NCBI GenBank assembly: GCA_022402445.1
Contig: JAKRSF010000009.1
Span: forward strand, 1-64,000
Origin: Cyanobacteriota bacterium
GTDB lineage: Bacteria; Cyanobacteriota; Cyanobacteriia; CACIAM-69d
Direction of reading: 5' to 3'
DNA length: 64,000 bases
Shown: in pieces, positions 1-8,643 of the stretch
How positions within the stretch are numbered: position 1 is the first letter of the stretch
Layout: each line of letters opens with the position of its first letter
Made by a program: the position numbers and the translations under genes
The notes under the pieces: model-generated
Told to the model about the DNA's origin: nothing
The model's database searches: none
Seen by the model: only the letters and a program-made list of their open reading frames with translations

Positions 1-30
1 ATTTGGGCTCCTTCTCCTTAAGTTGAAGCC

Positions 31-55
31 CGTGGGGGAAACCCCGCCCCTACGG
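31..55. repeat. dispersed CCCCTACG-ended repeat, partial copy
   Basis: A GC-rich stretch ending in GCCCCTACGG lies just downstream of the UbiB-family gene. Its end matches the right end of the complete copy near 30.3 kb (GGAAACCCCCGCCCCTACG). Only one end is seen here, so this is a partial or degraded copy, or is cut by the window start. Like the other two copies it lies beyond gene 3' ends, so it could act as a transcription-stop hairpin. Confidence 0.5.
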
Positions 56-81
56 TGGTTGATTGGTTTTGGCGACATGCC

Positions 82-1713
82 CTAGCGCCACTGGCCCGAT
101 CGCAACATACTCACCAGTAGCCACAGGCCCAGCACCGCCGCCGCCCCGAACAGCACGTTACTAAATAGCTGCACCTGGGCTGTCTGTTGACCCGACCCCA
201 GAATCGCCGTGCCGATAATCAACGCACTCAGCACCGTCCCAAACGTGCGCCGGTTCGCCGACTCGCTGATATTGCGCCGGAGTTTTTCCACTTCCGGAAT
301 CGTAATCGTCAGGCGCAGGGTTTCGGAACTGAGGCGATCGAGCAAAAAGCCCAACTGACGCGGCGATGTGAGGGACAGATTTTTAAATTCCAGGGCCGTT
401 TGCAGCATCGACTCCAGGGGCGCATCCCCCAGGATCTGCAACCGAAATAAATCCCCCATCAGCGGCTGCAATTCCTGCTCTAGATCCAGCTCCGGATGCA
501 GTTGCCGCGCCGTTCCCTCCAAGTTGGTCAAGGATTTGGCGAAGAGGCCAATGCTCCCCGGCCAGCGCAGGTTATTGCGAACCCCCGCCTGCAAAATCTG
601 TTGAAAGGCTTCGCTGGTGTTCACCTCCGAGAGGGTGAGGTTGTAGTAGCGCCGCAGCAGCTGCCCGTAGTCCTTCTCTAGGCGCATCAGGTCCACGGGG
701 CCGACCGGTTCCGTCAATTCCAGGGAAATTTTGGCGCAGCGTTTCGGGTCGCCGCTCAAAATCGCCAAGAGCAGTTCGGTCAAGACGCCACGGGTGCGCG
801 GGTCGAGGGTGCCCACCATGCCGCAGTCGAGGATGCCGACGCGCCCATCGGCCAGGTAAAACAGGTTGCCGGGATGGGGATCCGCGTGGAAAAACCCGTC
901 GATTAAATACTGCTGCATGAAGGCCCGCACCAGCAGGGTGACGGCTTCGCGCCCGCGATCGCTGCCCCGCAGATCCGCGCGATCGAGGATGGCACCCCCA
1001 TCGAGCCAATCCATCACCAGGATTTTGTCCGTGGTCAGGGGCCAATGGATCGCCGGGATCGCGAGGCGATCGCCCCTGAACCAACGGGCGCGGTTGAGAT
1101 TGTGGCGCAGCTTCTCCGTGTGGTGCGCCTCGCGGGTGAAATCTAGCTCCGCCTCCAGGGCGCGGGCAAATTCCGCCGCCAGGGCCACCGTATCGAACCG
1201 GCGGCCAAATTGGGTCGTCGCCACCAATTGGGCAATATTTTCGATCAGGGCAATGTCGCGGGCCACGGCGGTGCCAATCCCTGGCCGCTGCACCTTCACG
1301 GCGACCGATCGCCCATCAATCAATGTCGCCCGGTGGGTTTGGCCGATGGATCCCGCCGCGATCGCCTCATAGTTGATCGACGCAAACGCCTGCTCCGGCG
1401 CGATCGGTAACTCCCGCCGCACCAGCGCCTCAATCTCCCCCGCAGGCACCGCAGGCACCGCCGCCTGGAGGGAACTGAGCGCTTCCAGATACGCCTCCGG
1501 CAACAGATCCGGGCGCGTACTGAGCAACTGCCCCAGCTTGATATAGACCGGCCCCAGATCCGTCAGAATATTGCGCAGCACCGCCGGGGGCGGCAACTCC
1601 GGCTCCTCAGGGCTACTGCCACTGAGCAACTGGCGCATATAGTCCCAGCCATTGCTCAGCAGCACTTCCAGAATTTCCGCCTCCCGGGAGGCATTGCGGG
1701 CCAGATCGAGCAT
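82..1713 (-). CDS. ABC1/AarF/UbiB family atypical kinase
   Basis: This 543-residue protein belongs to the UbiB/ABC1 (COQ8-like) family, whose members bind ATP and support prenyl-quinone biosynthesis or homeostasis. Visible family features in order are the YIKLGQ motif, the alanine/glycine-rich loop AAGSIGQTH that replaces a P-loop, the VAVKVQRPG lysine strand, the FFHADPHPGN catalytic loop and LDCGMVG in the DFG position. The C-terminus has two hydrophobic segments around residues 490-540, consistent with a membrane tether. The start ATG lies 11 bases after the stop of the upstream small gene, so the two are probably cotranscribed. Cyanobacteria usually carry several paralogs, so the exact substrate cannot be given. 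Confidence 0.9.
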   Translation of the reverse strand: MLDLARNASREAEILEVLLSNGWDYMRQLLSGSSPEEPELPPPAVLRNILTDLGPVYIKLGQLLSTRPDLLPEAYLEALSSLQAAVPAVPAGEIEALVRRELPIAPEQAFASINYEAIAAGSIGQTHRATLIDGRSVAVKVQRPGIGTAVARDIALIENIAQLVATTQFGRRFDTVALAAEFARALEAELDFTREAHHTEKLRHNLNRARWFRGDRLAIPAIHWPLTTDKILVMDWLDGGAILDRADLRGSDRGREAVTLLVRAFMQQYLIDGFFHADPHPGNLFYLADGRVGILDCGMVGTLDPRTRGVLTELLLAILSGDPKRCAKISLELTEPVGPVDLMRLEKDYGQLLRRYYNLTLSEVNTSEAFQQILQAGVRNNLRWPGSIGLFAKSLTNLEGTARQLHPELDLEQELQPLMGDLFRLQILGDAPLESMLQTALEFKNLSLTSPRQLGFLLDRLSSETLRLTITIPEVEKLRRNISESANRRTFGTVLSALIIGTAILGSGQQTAQVQLFSNVLFGAAAVLGLWLLVSMLRSGQWR

Positions 1714-1724
1714 TGTGCCCCGGC

Positions 1725-2222
1725 CTAGGATTCCGCCGACGGCCCATCCGGATCCGGCGCGGGCGTCGAAGCCACATCCACCGTCGCGTCCTTCGCCGCC
1801 GGGGGTTCATCCGGCTCCGTCAGGGCGGTCCAGGCCGCATTAATCACCCGCTCGAAGCGATTGCCCACCTTCTGCACATCCGTCAGCAGGGTCTCCCAGC
1901 GATCGGTGGCCTGGTCTTCCACCTCCGCGACGGTTTTGCCGAGGGCTAGGCTCTGGTCATTGAAAAATCCACCGGTCTTCTCCAGGGTGGCCTGGGCCTG
2001 ACGGATCGCTTCGACGTAGGCATCGCGGGCCACATTGCCCGTGGACTCGATCTGGGTTTCCGCCTGCTTTTTGATCGCCTCGATCAGGGCCATCATGTGG
2101 TAGCGCACTTCGTCCGTTTCGTGGGGCATCCGCTGCTCGACGAGGGCTTTGGTTTCGGCGCTGACGGCGGGGCCGGTGGGATTGGGGTTGCTCGATTCGT
2201 TGGGTTGGTTGGTGTCGGTCAT
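1725..2222 (-). CDS. conserved hypothetical protein upstream of the UbiB-family kinase
   Basis: A 165-residue soluble, acidic protein with a Pro/Asn-rich N-terminus and a helical middle rich in Glu and Gln. The start is placed at the ATG giving MTDTNQPNES; an upstream in-frame start would add only five residues. No signal peptide or membrane segment is visible, and I recognise no catalytic motif. It lies 11 bases ahead of the UbiB-family gene on the same strand, so a shared transcript and perhaps a role in the same membrane or quinone process are likely. That link is inference from spacing. Confidence 0.7.
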   Translation of the reverse strand: MTDTNQPNESSNPNPTGPAVSAETKALVEQRMPHETDEVRYHMMALIEAIKKQAETQIESTGNVARDAYVEAIRQAQATLEKTGGFFNDQSLALGKTVAEVEDQATDRWETLLTDVQKVGNRFERVINAAWTALTEPDEPPAAKDATVDVASTPAPDPDGPSAES

Positions 2223-2394
2223 GGCTTGCACTCCCAAACGCTGGCTTCACCTGTCATGGTAGTGCGGATTTCCGCGATCGTCCGGTGGTAGGACGACCTG
2301 GCACTAGGATTTCGGACAACGGGGTGCAGCCGCTACAGATGAAGCAAACGATGGCCTGTAGCTTGATTTTCAGATTTGAAAGGAGTACATCGAC

Positions 2395-2607
2395 TCAAGG
2401 CTCAACCTGTTTGTTTATAACCTTGACGCAATCTTCACTCAGGTTATAATCGCACCAAGCTCTGACTCTATGGTGACGCTTCTGGTGGAACAGGATGAAG
2501 TCTCGGATGTAGTAGAGGTAAGACTTCTCGGTCTTGCGGCTGAAGTGGCGAAAGCGAATGGCTTGGCGGACGCGATCAAGCAGCTTGGGCGGTTGAGGTA
2601 CATCCAT
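2395..2607 (-). pseudogene. truncated integron/tyrosine-recombinase N-terminal fragment
   Basis: The 70-residue reading frame begins MDVPQPPKLLDRVRQAIR and continues with RHFSRKTEKSYLYYIRDFIL. This is the N-terminal SAM-like core-binding segment of integron-type (IntI-like) tyrosine recombinases. Resemblance ends near residue 44; the rest is unrelated, and the catalytic R-H-R-Y domain is absent. It is therefore a relic. It lies at the left edge of an AT-richer block and points away from the five genes that follow, which is the polarity of an integron integrase relative to its cassettes. Confidence 0.7.
2415..2449. repeat. perfect 8-bp inverted repeat inside the integrase relic
   Basis: TTATAACC at 2415-2422 is matched by GGTTATAA at 2442-2449 with a 19-base spacer. 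It falls in the part of the relic that no longer resembles a recombinase. It could be part of the breakpoint or of an old recombination site, but no function can be assigned. Confidence 0.4.
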
Positions 2608-2713
2608 GACATGACCTGCGGCAAAAGTTCTCCAAGGGGGTGTTATCCCGCGATTGTCAGGACAATACACCCAAGTTGCCTGAGTTAGGCCGCAGTTGAT
2701 TGCCAACATCAAC

Positions 2714-2718
2714 GAGGG
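2714..2718 (+). promoter_or_regulatory. ribosome binding site for the first island gene
   Basis: GAGGG lies 7 bases before a GTG at 2726 and decides the start of the first paralog. The alternative TTG at 2696 has no purine-rich element before it. Confidence 0.55.
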
Positions 2719-2725
2719 AACAAGA

Positions 2726-3361
2726 GTGACAAAAACCAACAAAGCAAATGAGTCTCATTGGCTCGAATGGTCTGTCATACCAATTCTTACGGCAATTATT
2801 GCTGCCCTCATTACAACAGAAAACCCCCTTGGGGAAAAGCTTTGGGGGTGGCTTTCGAAAGGGGACGCTCCTCACGCAAGCCCAACTTCTACTCCTTCAG
2901 TTCGACCCAGTCCTTCTGACAGAGAAGCATTTTCTAAGTATGTCTCTGCTGCCAAAACTGCTTTAGAGAGTATGAAGCCTGATTTGCCAGTTGTATTCCC
3001 TTTAGGCGTGAATCGTCCCTTAATTTCTAAGAGAGAAACAGCATCTCCTCAAGGGGTAGCAGAAGCGGTTGGCTACCTAGACGAACCTTCGGGAAAAGTT
3101 AAGAATTTGACTCCTGCTGAGTTGATTCAACTTTTGGATCGGCGAGCGGATGTTTTGTATGACCAACTTTCAGAGCGCACTACTCATTCAGACACTGTTC
3201 TCGCAGTTGACTTAATTGCATATAGGCCACAGACCCAGCAATTTTACGTTTTGAGTAGCGTAGATGCATCTGACGTGTTGAGAGACGCAGTAAATGCAGT
3301 TTTGAACGGTGAGCTAAGAGAGAACATGCATGACACTAGCAACCTACCGTTGAATCGCTAG
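2726..3361 (+). CDS. island paralog 1: membrane-anchored protein of unknown function
   Basis: A 211-residue protein with a hydrophobic N-terminal segment (about residues 16-30) that looks like an uncleaved anchor, then a Ser/Pro-rich linker (about 50-65) and a globular domain. Landmarks shared with the downstream paralogs are FPLGV (91-95), LTPAELIQLLD (128-138), VDLIA (161-165) and DAVNAVLN (187-194). The GTG start is chosen for its ribosome binding site. I do not recognise the family. The gene is AT-richer than its surroundings and lacks HIP1 octamers, which suggests recent acquisition. It heads a run of five co-directional genes ending in a di-haem enzyme. Confidence 0.75.
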   Translation: MTKTNKANESHWLEWSVIPILTAIIAALITTENPLGEKLWGWLSKGDAPHASPTSTPSVRPSPSDREAFSKYVSAAKTALESMKPDLPVVFPLGVNRPLISKRETASPQGVAEAVGYLDEPSGKVKNLTPAELIQLLDRRADVLYDQLSERTTHSDTVLAVDLIAYRPQTQQFYVLSSVDASDVLRDAVNAVLNGELRENMHDTSNLPLNR

Positions 3362-3414
3362 AGTCTGAAGGTTATTTGTCAAGATCCCGCACTACTACAC
3401 AAGGTTGCAACCAA

Positions 3415-4152
3415 ATGAAGAATTCGTTCGTGAAAAAGCTGGCATTGCTAAGCGTAGCTATTCTTATTACGGCTCTCTCTATTTTTTGGGGAAATCACGC
3501 GAACGCTGTCACATCTTCTCCCACGATTCCCGGACTAATTGTAAGAACTCCAGCAGAACTGGGGCTTGAATATCTTCAAGAACCAATTCCGCGTCCAATC
3601 GCAAATCTAGTTGACTCAATCATTCCCAGAGCACGCGAGCTTGTTCAGCGTTCTGACAACCTTCAGTTAGCGGTCCTTATCCCACGTCGGGGAACTGTTA
3701 CTCCCGAAGCTAACCGAGCAGGCTTAAGTGGTACTCCAAACAGGTTGGTTGTGGAAAACCAAACCACTGGCAGGCGTAATACGATTAACCTAAGACAACA
3801 ACAGTTGGCCGTTGTGGGCAACCGAACGCGAGACGGAAGAGCTGAAGTCCTTACTCCAAGCAGTTTGGATAGTATGTTTGCTGAAGAGGCGAGAAGAGGT
3901 GGCTCCTTTCGAAACCCACCTCGTACTGCTAATAATCTGATTCATGAGCATGAGTATTTAGTGGCAGATGCTAGTGGTCAGTATGCTCAAGCTAATGCCA
4001 CTCTAACCTTCACTTTAATTGCAATTGATCAAGATTCGGGGAATGTCCTTGAAATTCCTGGTGTAGAGGCTGATTCTTTTTGTATTGATGTTTTGAATGC
4101 GGTTTTCGACAATGCACTGATAGATTCTGATTTTGATGCATCGAACATCTAG
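3415..4152 (+). CDS. island paralog 2: secreted protein of unknown function
   Basis: A 245-residue protein with a clear signal peptide: lysines near the N-terminus, a hydrophobic core to about residue 24 and a likely cleavage after HANA. The ATG start follows the preceding gene by 53 bases. The C-terminal half carries the shared pattern in diverged form: LTPSSLDSMF (146-155), TFTLIA (198-203) and DVLNAVFDNAL (225-235). The middle region, rich in Arg, Asn and Thr, has no counterpart in the other paralogs. The function is unknown; export to periplasm or thylakoid lumen is inferred from the signal peptide. Confidence 0.75.
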   Translation: MKNSFVKKLALLSVAILITALSIFWGNHANAVTSSPTIPGLIVRTPAELGLEYLQEPIPRPIANLVDSIIPRARELVQRSDNLQLAVLIPRRGTVTPEANRAGLSGTPNRLVVENQTTGRRNTINLRQQQLAVVGNRTRDGRAEVLTPSSLDSMFAEEARRGGSFRNPPRTANNLIHEHEYLVADASGQYAQANATLTFTLIAIDQDSGNVLEIPGVEADSFCIDVLNAVFDNALIDSDFDASNI

Positions 4153-4249
4153 ACTTAGGCTGCCGTTGTGGCGAGTTCTGAGGCATATTGTCATTTCAAC
4201 GTTAGGGCGTGTTCTGCTCTATGTTCCTTTTGAAACGGTGGACTAGAAT

Positions 4250-4909
4250 ATGGGACTCAAGCTAGATCAAAAGCAGCTACTGATAATTATCGCAATGGCT
4301 ATCCAAACTGCGACGCTTAGTCTAGGACAATCTCAACCCACTTTAGCGTTTCAACAATCTGAAAGTATCTGCCCTGATCAAAGTTCTGAGGGAAGAACAT
4401 TAACACTTCAAGAAATAGGGCTAGAGGACTACAGAAACTGTCTTGTCAACGCTAAGCGTGAATTAGAAACAGAGTATCTTCACTCTGAGCCAATTGGTTT
4501 TCCTCTAGGGGTGGACTATCCTATCCGACTCGTAACTGATTCAGAAAACCGCAACAGAAATCAAGCTGTAATATCTCGGCTTCAGGTGATTGGCTACTTA
4601 AATATAAACACTGGTCTTATTCAGGCGATTACCTCTGATGATCTCATTGACCTTCTTGACAGATATCTTCAACCACTTCAAGGATCTAATCTTTACGAGA
4701 TAAGATGCACTGACCCTTTCTGTGCTGCTTCCGATTCAATTTCTGTTAGCCTCATTGCTCTTAATGATGAAGATGATCAAATTTACTTACTCCCAAATGT
4801 TCCGTTCTCAGCCGTACTTGAAGATGCACTTAATGCAATTTTGACACAATCATTGACTAGGAACCAGTTTGATCTAAATAGCCTTGACATAGATCAAATG
4901 ACTCATTAG
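4250..4909 (+). CDS. island paralog 3: secreted cysteine-containing protein of unknown function
   Basis: A 219-residue protein with an N-terminal hydrophobic stretch (about 9-26) resembling a signal peptide. It is the closest relative of paralog 1: FPLGV (84-88), VIGYL, ITSDDLIDLLD (127-137), VSLIA (166-170) and DALNAILT (192-199) align in order and at similar spacing. Unlike paralog 1 it has four cysteines (41, 64, 153 and 158) in the putative exported part, which could form two disulfides. It begins 97 bases after paralog 2. The function is unknown. Confidence 0.75.
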   Translation: MGLKLDQKQLLIIIAMAIQTATLSLGQSQPTLAFQQSESICPDQSSEGRTLTLQEIGLEDYRNCLVNAKRELETEYLHSEPIGFPLGVDYPIRLVTDSENRNRNQAVISRLQVIGYLNINTGLIQAITSDDLIDLLDRYLQPLQGSNLYEIRCTDPFCAASDSISVSLIALNDEDDQIYLLPNVPFSAVLEDALNAILTQSLTRNQFDLNSLDIDQMTH

Positions 4910-4934
4910 AGATCTAAAGTTTATTCTAAAATTC

Positions 4935-5423
4935 ATGAAAAACTCTTCGTTACATATCATTATCATCTGCTTGATTTTCTCTTTGTCTCTACCGTTACCT
5001 GCATCTGCCCAATCTTATGGTTTGTTGTTTGGAGATACTCGTTCACCTATCACCCTCGGAGCTTTGAACATCTCCAATTCTGATATATCTGAAAATATAG
5101 ATAAGGAACATTTACAACAAGAATATGCCCATATACTAAATATCGCTCGCACTTTGGGAACGGGTTTTAATATTAATATCCCCGTTCGTACAGTAGCTAC
5201 TAATCAGTACTCTATTATAGGCTTCAGACAATTAGAAGAAAATTGGCACAACTTGACGGCTGGCTATTCACTTAGTTTGATTGCCCAAGAAATAGAAAAG
5301 CAGAGTTCATCTTTTTCTCCTCCTACCATCGACCTTTTAGTAAAAGACAAGAAAGCAGGCATTTACTATTCATTGAATAATATTAGTACTACTCAATACT
5401 GCAATCTTCTCATTTCTAGGTAG
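4935..5423 (+). CDS. island paralog 4: short secreted protein, C-terminally reduced
   Basis: A 162-residue protein with a textbook signal peptide ending at PASAQ (about residue 26). A weaker version of the shared domain follows: NIPVRTV, SIIGF, NLTAGYSLSLIAQEI (106-120, in the place of LTPAELIQLLD) and TIDLLVK (131-137, in the place of VDLIA). It stops before the conserved DA-NA-L helix seen in paralogs 1-3, so it is either a shortened version or a truncated copy. It begins 25 bases after paralog 3 and ends 15 bases before the di-haem gene, so it is almost certainly in the same transcript. Confidence 0.7.
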   Translation: MKNSSLHIIIICLIFSLSLPLPASAQSYGLLFGDTRSPITLGALNISNSDISENIDKEHLQQEYAHILNIARTLGTGFNINIPVRTVATNQYSIIGFRQLEENWHNLTAGYSLSLIAQEIEKQSSSFSPPTIDLLVKDKKAGIYYSLNNISTTQYCNLLISR

Positions 5424-5438
5424 ATCAACCAACTCCAA

Positions 5439-6779
5439 ATGCGTTCTATTAATAAATTCTTGCCTCTTTTAATGCTTACTTTAGCTCTTTGGTTTTCCCA
5501 TGTAGAAAACACTTATGCATCAGACAATCAAGATTCCCACGCATCAACGAGTTATTTAAGTCAACAGCTAGAGCAGTTAGTCAAAACCAATGCTCCGGAT
5601 GAAAGGGGCTTATACTACTTTGTTCTGCCTGACAGCCACAATCTCACCGAAATTCCTCAAGATCCCCAAAATCCATTAACACTCGAAAAAGTTAAGCTGG
5701 GTCAATTTCTCTTTCACGAAACAGCGTTATCGATCAATCCTTCCAACCCAAAACATTGGCAGCAAGCAAGTTGTGCAAGCTGTCACTTCGCACAAGCGGG
5801 TTTTCGCTCAAATCTTCCTTTAGCATTAGGAACAGGTGGCATTGGTGTGAATAACTCTAGGAAGCTCGATCCGGAAGTTTCCTATACAAATGTAGATAAA
5901 CAGAAGATACTAGCCCCTTCTATTCTGAATGTAGCTTTTCAGAATGTTATGCTTTGGGATGGACGTGCTGGCTCTCACGGCCTAAATGCGAAGGAACAGT
6001 TTGTTAATAATACTTATATCAATCGATATGGACTTAGTGGACTAGAAACAGTAGGGATTGATGGAATCACAGTACATAAAATGGGAACAGCGGCGATTGC
6101 CGACATTCCAGAGTATCAACAGCTATTTGCTCAAGCATTTCCTGATCGTCCCTTTGTAAGTGCTGAGGTGGAAGACAAGAAACGTGCTGGACTGGCGATC
6201 GCAGCTTACGAAAGAACATTGTTGGCTAATCAAGCACCCTTTCAGAAATGGTTAAAAGGGGATAGGAAGGCAATGTCTGCATCTGAGTTGAGAGGTGGCA
6301 TAACCTTTTTCAAATCTTCATGCGTTAAGTGTCACGCTGGACCTAATCTTGCAAATATGGAGTTCCATGCAGTCGGATTCAGCGATCACCCTAGTGAAAT
6401 TAATGGGCTGAACTTAGGTCGAAGCTCTGTTACAAGGAAAGCCAAGGATGACTTTAAATTCAAAGTTCCACAACTTTACAACCTTTCAGACAGTTCTCCA
6501 CATGGTCATGGAGCATCATTTCAGACACTGAGAGAAGTAGTTGAGTATTTTAATCATGGTGAGCCTCAAAATTTGGCATCAAAGCATTCAGGCAATCTAA
6601 GCATCTGGCTCAAGCCACTCAATCTTAACGATGAAGAGATTCGCGACTTGACAGCATTTTTGGAAACAGGATTGAGAGATCCAAATCTAGAACGTTACGT
6701 TCCAGAGCGCATACCAAGCGGCTTATGCTTTCCAAATAATGATCCAGTTTCTCGAAAAGCCCTGAAATGTGGGCAATAG
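5439..6779 (+). CDS. exported di-haem cytochrome c peroxidase/MauG family protein
   Basis: A 446-residue protein with a signal peptide (hydrophobic core about residues 7-20) and two c-type haem sites, CASCH (112-116) and CVKCH (295-299), at the spacing of the bacterial di-haem peroxidase/MauG superfamily. Other family-like segments are LAPSILNVAF-NVMLWDGRA after the first haem and KVPQLYNLSDSSPHGHGAS after the second. Members either reduce peroxide with electrons from small donors or, like MauG, oxidise residues in a partner protein. It is the last gene of the island series, 15 bases after paralog 4. It contains the only HIP1 octamer noted in the island (6195-6202). Which reaction it performs cannot be told from sequence. 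Confidence 0.85.
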   Translation: MRSINKFLPLLMLTLALWFSHVENTYASDNQDSHASTSYLSQQLEQLVKTNAPDERGLYYFVLPDSHNLTEIPQDPQNPLTLEKVKLGQFLFHETALSINPSNPKHWQQASCASCHFAQAGFRSNLPLALGTGGIGVNNSRKLDPEVSYTNVDKQKILAPSILNVAFQNVMLWDGRAGSHGLNAKEQFVNNTYINRYGLSGLETVGIDGITVHKMGTAAIADIPEYQQLFAQAFPDRPFVSAEVEDKKRAGLAIAAYERTLLANQAPFQKWLKGDRKAMSASELRGGITFFKSSCVKCHAGPNLANMEFHAVGFSDHPSEINGLNLGRSSVTRKAKDDFKFKVPQLYNLSDSSPHGHGASFQTLREVVEYFNHGEPQNLASKHSGNLSIWLKPLNLNDEEIRDLTAFLETGLRDPNLERYVPERIPSGLCFPNNDPVSRKALKCGQ

Positions 6780-6973
6780 TGAGATTGCTTTCATTGCCCA
6801 ACTTAATCAAGCTTGCCATGTTGGAAATTAATTGATAAATCTAATCAAGACAGGATAACAACCGTGTTTCAGTGGATAGAATAAAGGTTGTCTGTGGAAC
6901 CTGAGCAGTTATCTGCCGCCGCTGAACACGACCGGTTATGCCGCGCTGACTTTTCTACTCTTTAGACATCCTC

Positions 6974-7822
6974 TTAGATCTTTGATTCCACCTCCGGCTC
7001 ATGTTCCACCACAAACACATTGGAATAGAGATTGGCAATAATCTGTTTTCCCTGCTGGGTGAGTTTTAGATATTCCAGAGCGTCCTTGACGTAGGGAAAG
7101 ACGCCATTCCAATAGAAACGTGGGTAATTGCGCCGTAAATCCCCCGGATGTTTGTAGCCCAAATATTGATTAGTGCCCGTTTCTTCAAACTCGTAAAAGA
7201 GGGCGCTGATTTTGTTGAGATATCGCGGATCGGAAAGCTGACCAATCAGGTCCGAAGCGCGCACCATGCCGGGGTAGTTTTCCGTGTCCTGGTGATCCTC
7301 TTCCTTGGGGACAGGGAAGCGGGTGAGTTCGATATTGCGCTTGACGATTTCCGCGTCAATTAATTTGTGACCGCCGAAGCGTTCTTCCACGAAGAGTTTG
7401 GCGCGATCGACGTGGAAGGGGGTCAAACTGGCGTCGGAGGCACCGGGATTGAGTTCCACCATTTTGTTGTCCTGGCCGGTGGCGTAGTAGCCGTCGCTGT
7501 CCTGGCGGCAGACGCCCTTGACGTAGCCGATGTCGTGGCAGACGAGGGAAATGATGAAGTGGAGCCAATCTTCGGGGGAGACGCCCCCTTCGCGGATGTG
7601 TTTACCGCGCATAATTTCTTGGCCCACTAGGGTGACTAGGATGGTGTGTTCGACGTTGTGGTACAGGGCGTCGCTGTTGGCGATGTTTTCGAGGGCCATG
7701 CTGCCGGCCCAGCCGATGATGTCTTCATATTCCGTTTTCCAGCCGCCGTAGGTGCGCCGGTAGCCTGACTGGAGGCGATCTACGAAGTTATCAATGAGGA
7801 TTTCGGTGGCGTTGAACAGCAT
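6974..7822 (-). CDS. HD-domain metal-dependent phosphohydrolase
   Basis: A 282-residue protein with HD-superfamily metal ligands: H55 and H59 in HNVEH, then H96-D97 in VCHDIGYVKG. Such enzymes hydrolyse nucleotide or cyclic-nucleotide phosphoesters. The start is placed at the ATG giving MLFNATEIL. A longer in-frame reading would add a proline-rich low-complexity stretch that looks non-coding. No sensory domain is attached. It is transcribed away from the RNase P RNA gene. The substrate is unknown. Confidence 0.8.
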   Translation of the reverse strand: MLFNATEILIDNFVDRLQSGYRRTYGGWKTEYEDIIGWAGSMALENIANSDALYHNVEHTILVTLVGQEIMRGKHIREGGVSPEDWLHFIISLVCHDIGYVKGVCRQDSDGYYATGQDNKMVELNPGASDASLTPFHVDRAKLFVEERFGGHKLIDAEIVKRNIELTRFPVPKEEDHQDTENYPGMVRASDLIGQLSDPRYLNKISALFYEFEETGTNQYLGYKHPGDLRRNYPRFYWNGVFPYVKDALEYLKLTQQGKQIIANLYSNVFVVEHEPEVESKI

Positions 7823-8054
7823 GGTCAAGGCGAGGAAAGGGGGTGCGAAAACAGGATGAACGGGTGGGGGCAGGGTGGGCGCGATCGCGGGGGCGACCTG
7901 CATTGTAACCAAGGGGATTTGGGGGGGCGGTGATGGAAGTGGGGGGGGGATGTGTCCTAGATCGCAGCGCCCTAGGGGGGGGCGAGGCAGGGGGATGAGA
8001 TTTAAAGCTTTGGTCAAGGACGCTACGAATTGCGGAGGTCAGCTTTAAACTGAA

Positions 8055-8478
8055 GGAGATGGAAAGGTAGGCGAGGCAGTTGCGGGACTGTCGCCCCAGC
8101 GGCGGCATGGCCTGAGGAAAGTCCGGGCTCCCGAAGGACCAAACTTGCTGGGTAATGCCCAGTGCGAGCAATCGTGAGGATAGTGCCACAGAAAGATACC
8201 GCCAAGGGTGATCGCCCCCATGCGATCGCGATTTGGTAAGGGTGCAAAGGTGCGGTAAGAGCGCACCAGCGACATCGAGAGGTGTCGGCTCGGTAAACCC
8301 CGGTTGGGAGCAAGGTCGAGGGGCAAGGGTTGGTCTTTTACCCGCTCCGCTATGGTGTACCGCTTGAGGCGATCGGCAACGATCGCCCTAGATAGATAAC
8401 TGCCACCCCCCGCCGGTTGAGGCTTCGGCGCGATCGCGGGGGGCAACAGAACCCGGCTTATGTCCTGCCTTTCCATTT
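8055..8478 (+). ncRNA. rnpB: RNase P RNA (bacterial type A)
   Basis: The catalytic RNA of RNase P, which trims tRNA 5' ends. Conserved elements occur in the correct order: GAGGAAAGTCCGGGCTCCC near 8112, the ACAGAAAGATACCGCC segment near 8190, GTAAGGGTGCAAAGGTGCGG near 8236, GGCTCGGTAAACCCCGG near 8288 and ACAGAACCCGGCTTA near 8448. The ends pair: ATGGAAAGG (8059-8067) with CCTTTCCAT (8468-8476) forms helix P1. HIP1 octamers occur inside the variable helices. The boundaries are set from the P1 pairing and may be off by a few bases. Confidence 0.95.
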
Positions 8479-8643
8479 CCCCCGGCCCTGGCTTCCACCC
8501 TGGGGGTGGCGGGTTTAGCGCGGGGGCTGTTGTTGATATTCCTTCGTGATCTCCGGCGGTTGAGGGACCGCCAGCGGCCACCGGGGGCGATCGCGGGGAC
8601 GCATCAGGGGGAATTCATTTGGGGATTGGGAGCATCGTTGGCC

